Source: Candidatus Gastranaerophilales bacterium (lineage in GTDB: Bacteria; Cyanobacteriota; Vampirovibrionia; Gastranaerophilales; Gastranaerophilaceae). Taken from it: a stretch of 57,792 nucleotides of DNA. This document shows positions 18,429-27,100 of the stretch, piece after piece (positions within the stretch are counted from its first letter, which is position 1; every line of letters begins with the position of its first letter). The notes below the pieces were generated by a model. The model did not search any database. It saw nothing but the letters and a program-made list of their open reading frames with translations, and was not told where the DNA came from. The stretch lies in the NCBI GenBank assembly GCA_944326515.1, contig CALVEI010000005.1, positions 1 to 57,792 of the forward strand. The letters run 5' to 3'. The position numbers were made by a program, and so were the translations under genes.

Positions 18429-19660
18429 ATTTGTGCTCCTTTTGGTACTACGGTTACTCCACCTTCTGACACGTAAAAACCTCGCGCCTCATCTTGTTCT
18501 CTATCAAATCCGATGTTTGTATAAGGTGGAATATCTACATTCTTATCTATTATAGCCTTTTTAATGTGAGAATGTCTGCCTATGTTAACATTCTCCATTA
18601 TTATAGAATCTTCTACACTTGAAAAACTATTAATTCTAACCTTTGGTGAAAGAATACATCTTGAAAGAGTACCGCCTGAAATAATACACCCTTCAGATAC
18701 CAAAGAGTTTGTTGCCATACCACGTCTTTCAAGCTCCTCCCAAATAAACTTAGCAGGAGGATAATTGTAATTATATGTTCTTACAGGCCACTCTTTTGTG
18801 TATAGATTAAATTCAGGGTCATACGCAAGCAAGTCCATATTAGCCTGCCAATAAGCATCCATGGTTCCTACATCACGCCAATATCCCCTTTCTGATTCTT
18901 CCATACCAGGAAAAGTATTTTGCGCAAAATCATAAACAAAAATCCTATCCCCTTGCTTTAACATTTTAGGTATAACATCTTTACCAAAATCGTGATTAGA
19001 ATTTTCAATAACAGCATCTGCTTGTAATTCATCTATTAACTTTTCTCTATTAAAGAAATAATTCCCCATAGAAGCAAGACATTTTGTTTCATCTCCAGGG
19101 ATATGTTTAGGTTTAGTTTTTGGCTTTTCTATAAAATTAGTAAGACGCCAATTTTCATCAACCTCCATAATACCGTACTCTCCAGCTTCCTCTATAGGAA
19201 TTGGTATAGCAGAAATTGTTAAATCAGAATTATTCTTTTTGTGAAAATCAAGCATTTGCTCAACATTCATTTTATAAATATGGTCGCCGCCAAAAACAGC
19301 AACAAATTTACTGTCTTCTGCCAATATATGGTGAATATTTTGGAATACAGCATCGGCTGTTCCTTTATACCAGTGGCTATCTATACGCATCTGCGCAGGG
19401 ACTAAATCTACATACTGGTTGATAATAGGAGACAACGGCCAAGTTTTTAAAATATGCTTATTAAGAGAATCTGACTTGTACTGTGTCAAAATTTTTAATT
19501 TGTAAAAGCCTGAATTAATAAAATTATTTATAACAAAATCAATGATACGATAACGACCGCCAAAAGGAACTGCAGGCTTTGCTCGATCTCTGGTAAGAGG
19601 GAAAAGTCTTTTTCCTTCACCACCTGCTAGAATCATTACTAAAGTATCATCAACCGGCAT
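18425..19660 (-). CDS. glgC: glucose-1-phosphate adenylyltransferase
   Basis: Makes ADP-glucose, the committed step of bacterial glycogen synthesis. The nucleotide motif GGEGKRL (13-19), FGGDHIYKM, the sugar-phosphate region FIEKPK, YWRDVGTMDAYW and a C-terminal left-handed beta-helix are present. It is 411 aa. GGGAG precedes the ATG. No other glycogen gene follows; instead it is coupled to a thioredoxin-like gene. Confidence 0.95.
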   Translation of the reverse strand: MPVDDTLVMILAGGEGKRLFPLTRDRAKPAVPFGGRYRIIDFVINNFINSGFYKLKILTQYKSDSLNKHILKTWPLSPIINQYVDLVPAQMRIDSHWYKGTADAVFQNIHHILAEDSKFVAVFGGDHIYKMNVEQMLDFHKKNNSDLTISAIPIPIEEAGEYGIMEVDENWRLTNFIEKPKTKPKHIPGDETKCLASMGNYFFNREKLIDELQADAVIENSNHDFGKDVIPKMLKQGDRIFVYDFAQNTFPGMEESERGYWRDVGTMDAYWQANMDLLAYDPEFNLYTKEWPVRTYNYNYPPAKFIWEELERRGMATNSLVSEGCIISGGTLSRCILSPKVRINSFSSVEDSIIMENVNIGRHSHIKKAIIDKNVDIPPYTNIGFDREQDEARGFYVSEGGVTVVPKGAQI

Positions 19661-19678
19661 GAAACACTCCCATCTACA

Positions 19679-19694
19679 TTGTTACCCATAACAA
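19679..19694. repeat. Inverted repeat in the glgC-leuC divergent region
   Basis: TTGTTA-CCCA-TAACAA lies 19-34 nt before the glgC start. It has the same half-site as the efflux palindrome but a 4-nt instead of 3-nt centre. The divergent region (19661-19786) otherwise holds only AT-rich sequence. Confidence 0.4.
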
Positions 19695-19786
19695 AATGAT
19701 AGCACATTATTACAAAAAATGGATAACATAAATATTTTTATTTATAATAAAATCATTCAAAATTTATGATAAAGAGGATATTAAAT

Positions 19787-21055
19787 ATGACAAGACCAAT
19801 GACAATTGCAGAAAAAATACTAGCAGCACACGCAGGGTTAAAAGAAGTTACTCCAGGTCAACTCATCAGTGCCAAGCTTGATATTACACTTGCAAACGAC
19901 ATAACAGGTCCTGTTGCGATAAAAGAATTTAGAAAAATCGGAGTAGATAAAGTTTTTGATAAAGATAGAGTTGTATTTGTTCCTGATCACTTTGTTCCAA
20001 ACAAAGATATAAAATCAGCACAACAAGCAAAAATGGTAAGAGAGTTTTCTCATGAGCAAAATTTAAAAAACTACTTTGAAGTAGGAAGAATGGGGATAGA
20101 ACACGCTCTTTTGCCCGAAAAAGGTATTGTAACAGCTGGTGACTTAATAATAGGCGCAGACTCACATACTTGCACATACGGTGCACTCGGAGCTTTTTCT
20201 ACAGGAGTTGGGTCTACAGACCTTGCTTGTGCAATGGCATCAGGAGAAACTTGGTTTAAAGTACCACCAACAATAAAGGTTGAATTTAACGGAAAATTAA
20301 ACAAATGGGTGAGTGCTAAAGATCTTATTTTACATTTGATTGGGGATATTGGTGTTGATGGCGCATTGTACAAAGTGCTTGAAATCGGAGGTTCTACAAT
20401 AGAATCAATGGATATGGACGGTCGTCTTACTATATGCAATATGGCAATAGAAGCAGGAGCAAAAGCAGGTATAATAATTCCTGATGAAATAACAAGAGAA
20501 TATTTAAAAGGAAGAAGCATCAGAGAACCTTTATTCTATACAAGTGATAAAGATGCTCAATACGAAAAAGTTCTCGTCTATGATGTATCTGAAATTGAGC
20601 CAACAGTAGCCTTTCCTCACTTGCCAGAAAACACAAAACCTATCTCTCAAGTAAAAGATATAAAAATACATCAAGCAGTTATTGGAAGTTGTACAAACGG
20701 AAGACTTGCCGATTTGAAAGTTACTGCAGAAATTTTAAAAGGCAGAAAAGTTCATCCGGAAGTAAGATTGATAGTATTCCCAGGAACGCAAGACATATAT
20801 CTTGAAGCGATGAAACTTGGTTATATTCAAACAATAATTGAAGCAGAAGGAGCAGTTTCGACACCTACTTGTGGACCTTGTCTTGGAGGTTATGCAGGTA
20901 TTCTTGCTGAAGGTGAAAGATGTATATCAACAACAAACAGAAACTTTGTTGGAAGAATGGGTCACGTTGACAGTGAAGTTTATCTTTCATCACCTGCAGT
21001 TGCAGCAGCTAGTGCTGTTTTAGGCAAAATAGCATCGCCTGCAGAACTTAAATAA
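19787..21055 (+). CDS. leuC: 3-isopropylmalate dehydratase large subunit / homoaconitase-family (LeuC type)
   Basis: A [4Fe-4S] hydro-lyase subunit, probably isomerising isopropylmalate for leucine synthesis. The [19 protein letters not shown] stretch is diagnostic. Cluster ligands are Cys302 in GSCTNGR and Cys362/Cys365 in TCGPCLGG. The 423 aa fit the shorter, archaeal-type LeuC/HacA group, so the exact substrate is uncertain. An upstream in-frame ATG at 19766 was rejected because AAAGAGGAT sits 7 nt before 19787. The small subunit (leuD) is not adjacent. Confidence 0.9.
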   Translation: MTRPMTIAEKILAAHAGLKEVTPGQLISAKLDITLANDITGPVAIKEFRKIGVDKVFDKDRVVFVPDHFVPNKDIKSAQQAKMVREFSHEQNLKNYFEVGRMGIEHALLPEKGIVTAGDLIIGADSHTCTYGALGAFSTGVGSTDLACAMASGETWFKVPPTIKVEFNGKLNKWVSAKDLILHLIGDIGVDGALYKVLEIGGSTIESMDMDGRLTICNMAIEAGAKAGIIIPDEITREYLKGRSIREPLFYTSDKDAQYEKVLVYDVSEIEPTVAFPHLPENTKPISQVKDIKIHQAVIGSCTNGRLADLKVTAEILKGRKVHPEVRLIVFPGTQDIYLEAMKLGYIQTIIEAEGAVSTPTCGPCLGGYAGILAEGERCISTTNRNFVGRMGHVDSEVYLSSPAVAAASAVLGKIASPAELK

Positions 21056-21090
21056 CAATAAAACATTTGTATTCAATAATTATTATAAAA

Positions 21091-21120
21091 ACAAAAGCTC
21101 CTCAGAAGAGGAGCTTTTGT
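21091..21120. terminator. Bidirectional terminator between leuC and the autotransporter
   Basis: A perfect 13-bp stem, ACAAAAGCTCCTC with GAGGAGCTTTTGT, closes an AGAA loop. A- and T-rich ends serve both convergent genes. Confidence 0.9.
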
Positions 21121-21135
21121 TATAGGGTTAATTTA

Positions 21136-24100
21136 CTACTTACCAACCTTGATTTGCAAACCGCCTGAGAAACCTATACCTGTTCTTCCACCATTTCTGA
21201 TTGTGAACTGAATAAATCCATTAAAGCGATCTTTAAAGGTTTTAGAAACACCCAAACCATATTCAAAGTATGAATGTCTCATTCTTACATAGCCAAGATC
21301 AATATTACCAGCTCTGCCATCTACACCACCCATAATATTGTAAACCATTTGAGCGGTTGCATAGATGTTAAATGTTTTCTTTTGCCATATCAAGTTAAAT
21401 CCAGGAGCAACGTTAATACCATTGAGCATACCTGAACTCATACTCAATACACCAAAGTCAGAGCCCCAATTTTGAGAGCCGAATGCATTATATGCAGCCA
21501 TTAATGTTGGTTGGAAAATGAAATCAGCAGGCAAGTGAATATTGTACGCTGTTTTAGAAGCAACACCAGCAAACCAATTGCCTGTATTGTCACTACCTGA
21601 ACCAAATTCACCACTCATTGACATATCATTAGCATAGCCTCCACCATAAGCTAATAATGAAGTAATGAAGTTACCTTTATATGCAGTACCCATTAAGCCC
21701 AATTGAGCTCCGTTTTGATACATACTAACACCTCTAAAGTGTTGGTGTGCACCATTATAACCAACATAAGCAGTAGGAACTAAATTCCATCCGTTTTTAA
21801 GTTTGATAAGCGGGAAGTCAGCACCAATTAAAGAACCGTATGCATTGTTGCCTACGCTCAAACCTCTTGTCATTGAAAGACGTTCAAAGTTACCATAAGC
21901 TTTATACCAGAGGCTTCCACCTTTTAAATCATATTGATAAGGTGCAAACTGTGGTTGAGCAGAAGCATATTTGTTTGCTGTCTTTTGGTCATCCATCAAT
22001 TGTCTTGTTATGACATCCATATGGTCGAATAACATATTGTTAACAACCAATTGATTTTGCCAAGATGCAATTGTTGCAACCTGACCTCTATATTGTTGAG
22101 GGTTGAGATAAACAAGAGAACCAGTTAAATTAGGTCCGCCTGCTGAACCGTTAGTTAGGTAATAACGACCCATTGCAGTATTTGCATAAAATGCCGTTGG
22201 ATCATAGTATGGTTGATCTTGAGGATTTCTTTGTTGAATCAATCTGTCAGCATCTAAACTAAATGTTCTGTCAGCAGGTGATGTAACAAAGTTAATACCT
22301 GTAATCAACAATGGAGAGTTTTTATCATTGATAAAGCTATCAACAATAATTGTGTCCATCTTATTGCTATGAGGATCATAGTCAAATGCAACAGGTAATT
22401 TGCCATCTTTTAGGTTTTCACCCAATATCAAATCACCTGCAACATCAATTGTATTGGCGTAATTACCAATCAAACTTAATGACGAATTACCGTCAATATT
22501 CCAATTACCGCCAATAGTTGTATTACCAGCAATTGAGGTAATTGTATTATTTACATCAAGGTTTCCTCCAATATTTGTATTTTTACCTAACAAGTATAAA
22601 CCTGACTGAGTTCCATCTTGTGCATTTGCAATAACATTGCCATCAAATTGAGTTTGATTAGCAATAATGCTCAAATTAGCACTTGCAGAATTAGAACCGA
22701 CAGTCAAATTACCTGTTTGTCTTAAATCGTCACCTTTTTTGAAAATAACTTTGTCTTTATTAGTAAAATTCAAAGTTCCTTCTTTAACATTTACTTCCCC
22801 TGTCATATCAATAGCAGAAGAAATATTTGTTGCAGCAAGTCCTTCTTTATAGATAGAACCACCGCCAACGATTGTTGGGTTATAGTTAACAACGGCATTA
22901 TCATTAATGAAATTCAAAATTGCAGTGTCTTCCATTGTCAAAGTTGAATCATCTTTGATAAATGCGTTATCGCCATAAGAAAGCATTGTGTCTCTCTTAA
23001 GCAAGATATCACCGTTAACACCTGTATAATTACTAAAACCAATATCAATAATACCGTTTTCTTTTCTTTCAAATACAGCTGTGCCGTTTGGTGTTTCAAA
23101 AATAGTTCCGTTTGAAAGAATCAAACCACCATTATTGATATTGATTTGTTTTAAAGAGTCAACATCAACAGTACCATCTGCTTTTAAGATATTGTTGTAA
23201 TACAAGTTGTTTTGGTTAATTAACTCATCAATATCAACAAGCTCAACGCCATCTTGAGTAAAGATTTTATCTTCTACAAAAACTCGACCGTGTGGAGTTG
23301 AAACACCAGCATTTGCTGTTTTATCAAAGTTTGTAACTGTTATATCAGAACCCAACAAAGAACCTTTTTCAAGGTATAAATCACCTGATGTTTCTTTAAT
23401 AATTTTGTTAGGATCATTGTCATCAACATCTATAAAACCGGTAATTTCATTTTTAATACCACCAAAGAAAGTAGATCCAGACTTAACAGTTACACGACCT
23501 GCAGCTTGAACAAAGTTACCTTTAAAACCTGATTGGTCACCATATATATTAATATTCGGAGAGCCTGTTTCTCTGTCATCTTTCATAACAGCTATAGAAC
23601 CATCGCCTGTTACGATTGTATGCCAATCAAGATTTTGAGAAACAAGACCCAAATAACCATCTTTTTCAACATCTATTTCACTGCCTTTTTGGGCAACAGA
23701 ACCTGTACCAAAAGCAAGCTCAGCCCCGTTTGAAACTGATACTTCAGCATCAGAAGCTAAACCAGAACCTGTTCTTAAAGTAATTACAGCATCTTTATCA
23801 TCATCGCCAACACCGTTACCAACAATATTTTGAACACCATGCAATATTGCATTTTCTAAAATACCATTAGTAAAGACAAAGCCTTCTGTAGTTTTATCAC
23901 CAATGTATAAAATATTACCATCTACAAACTTGGCGTTATCTCGACCATCCAAATTCAACACAGGAGTTTTTAAATCTCCTGCTGACAAGTACTGATTTCC
24001 TGATAATTCAACGTCTTTGCCTTCAGCAAGTTTTGCATCTTGTTTGAACAACAATTTACCATGTTCAATCAAGTTTTTTTCAACTCCACCAAAGAAAATT

Positions 24101-27100
24101 GAATCTTTTTCCGCAACAACTGTACCGCCTGTTTGATGATAAGAACCTTCAAACGCTGAGTTATTACTTGTTCTTTTGATTGTTGTTGTACCTTGAGAAA
24201 TATTTACATTACCTTGTCCTTCTATACTACCGGAAATAGTTACTTTGGAATTGTTATCAAATTTTTCAGGATTAACTGTTGTATCATCAGCAATAGTACC
24301 GATGTTCAGATTAGCACCTGCAGCAATTTTAGTTGTAGAACCTTCTACAAGTTCAGCACCGTCTTTTAAGTTCAACGTACCATTTTTTATTTCACTATTT
24401 TTAAAGAATTTACCAAAAACATTAGTAATAAGTTTCTCATCAGCACCCAAAGAAATATTTTCTTGTTTGAAAGTTCCGTTAAAGTTTTCGAATAAATCGT
24501 TTTCTCCAACATTTACAAGGTTTAAAGAACCTTCACCAGAGTGAAGAACCAAACCTTGCCCTTCTATTGCAAAAGTAACATCAGTGTTTTTATTGTTACC
24601 TTCTTCAGAAAATAACTCCAATGTTGCAGCATCTGAATTTATAGTAATTTTATTATCTTTTAAGTTATTAGTATTGGTAAAATCACCGATTCTAATAGTA
24701 CCCGTACCATCTATAATATTTTGCCCTGCTAACGTTACAGCATTGTCAACAGAATCACCTGCTGTTACATCAACAATACCAGCAGAAATTGTATTCTTAC
24801 CGCCAAAGAAAGAATTGCCTGCTTTAACAGTAGTTGTACCGGAACCTGTTTGATTATAACTACCTGTATAACCATGCTGTTTAGCTGATATCGTCACATT
24901 ACCTGTTGATGCATTATTAATATTTCCGCCTTCAACAGTATTTTTAATACTAATGTTTAAAACAAAAGCTGTATCCTTGATATTTAAATCACCGCCATTT
25001 AAGACAATTTTTGTTGTATCGGTTTCACCAATAATCGCATCACCAATAATCGCATCATTTATATTAAAAGATGAACCTGCATCTATTTGGTTTTGTCCTA
25101 AAATTTCAGCACCGTTACCAAAGTCAACAGAGCTGTTTTGAGTAATCAGGTTTTGTCCGTTAAAGAATTTACCGCCTTCAAATTTAGTTTTTCTGTTGCT
25201 TTGAAGATAATTACCGACAAAACCACTGTTATCAGACGTAAACACTAATATTTTAGAATAATCAGCATCAGTAGTATTGGATTTTCTGTCGACATATATC
25301 TTACCGTCACCGCTTAAATCCATTTCGAATTTTCCGCCGGATGTATAAGTATACCCGCTTCCGTCATGGCCTAATTTATACATAGTATCAGCGTCTATTG
25401 TTAAATCAGAGCCTTTGTTTATGGTTAATGTGGAACCGTCGGCAGCAACTGAACCGTCTTCCATTGTTATATGTGCAATTTTGCCTTGTTCACCGCCTAA
25501 TTCATAATGAGCAGTACCCGCAAAACCAGCTTTTTCTGCTAATTTCAAATTAGAATTACTTATCGTTATAGGTGCGTCAGTTGTACCATTATCAAAAATG
25601 GTTTCTGTCATTCTTACATTCGTAAGAACAAAACTGCCACCATCAACGGCTACTTTGTTTCCATCAGTAATTGTATAGCCTTTATCACCATTACCGATAG
25701 TCAATTTAACATCTTCACCTGTAATTTCTATGTCAGAAGAAAGTTTCGCACCGTCTCTGAAGATGAAATTACCATCCATAATGTCGTTGTTGCCACCAAA
25801 GAATGTCCCACCAGTTACTTCAGTAGTACCGTTATTTTGGATAAAATCGCCAACATACTTTGACATATCTCCATTAACAACAAGATATGTATCCTCGCCG
25901 ATGACCTTTATTGTGCCGGTTCCGATTACTGTTCCTTCTATGTGAGATTCTTTACCGTTAGAAGTAGGAACACCATACTGGTCAACAGTATCCGACAAAC
26001 CATTGTTAGAAATATTAATAGTTGTTTTGTCTAAATTAAGTTCTTTTCCGCTTTCAAGAACAATCTGTCCTTTATCATAAATATTAACAGTTGTATTAGT
26101 CAGCTTGCTGTTGCCACCAAAGAACTTGCCTCCTGTAACATTAGCAGCATCGACATCAGCTCCAATACCCTGTTGTCCAATGTTGATTGTTCCTGCTGTC
26201 ATATTAAAGTTGCCATCAAAACCTGATTGGTCACCAGAAATACCAAGAGAATTACCATTCATTGTGATAGTTGCTGAAGAATTATCACCTGTAATATTTC
26301 CATTAGTTAAATTCAGATTTTGGTTAATGTTAACATCACCGCCTGTAATATTTAAATTTGCACCTTGAGCAATAGAGCTGCCGCCTTCAATAGTAACACT
26401 ACCATCTGAGATATTTGAAGTTCCCTTAAAAGTAGCACCTGTTGCAGTTAATGTGCCTCCTGTCATTTTTTCAAGTCCATCTAACACAGCGTTATTTAAA
26501 GCAATACTACCAGCAGAAAGTGTTGTTTTGTCACCATAAAAAGTAACACCACTGCCGATATTAACACTACCGCCATTAATTATATTTGTTGCACTCGCAT
26601 TATTTGACGTATTAATATTGACTATACCGCCGGAAATTGTATTAGTACCTGCCAGTGTAGAACCGTTCTCTAAAGTAACGACAGTATTTTCTCCTGAAAT
26701 ATTGTTTGTACCTGACAAAGTAGCATTATTTTTTACAGTAACTTTACCACCGGAAATATTATTATTTCCGCTAAAAGATTTAGTTTCTACAGTACCGTCA
26801 CCGATTGTTAAGAAACCGCTAACTTGCTCATAAGTTCCATTAAATACGGAATTGTCACCTGTTAACAGCAAATCAGCATTACTGTCTAAAACAATTTTAC
26901 CCGTACCTGTCACATTTCCTGTTAGGTTAGTATCATTATTAATAGAGATAGTTGTGTCAGTCCCACTAAGAGCAATTTTAGAGCCGTCTATTGCATTTGC
27001 CGCAGCAACAACCAACTGTCCACCTTTGATTTGATGAGTATTATTGCCACCAAAGAATGTACCACCAGTTACTTCAGTAGTACCGTTATTTTGGATAAAA

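Noticed and set aside
19679-19694. Shared operator for glgC and the efflux operon
   Set aside because: The half-sites match, but centre lengths differ (4 versus 3 nt) and 6-bp AT-rich inverted repeats are common by chance here.
19766-19786. Longer N-terminus for leuC
   Set aside because: The AAAGAGGAT ribosome-binding site lies inside the extension and fits the ATG at 19787.
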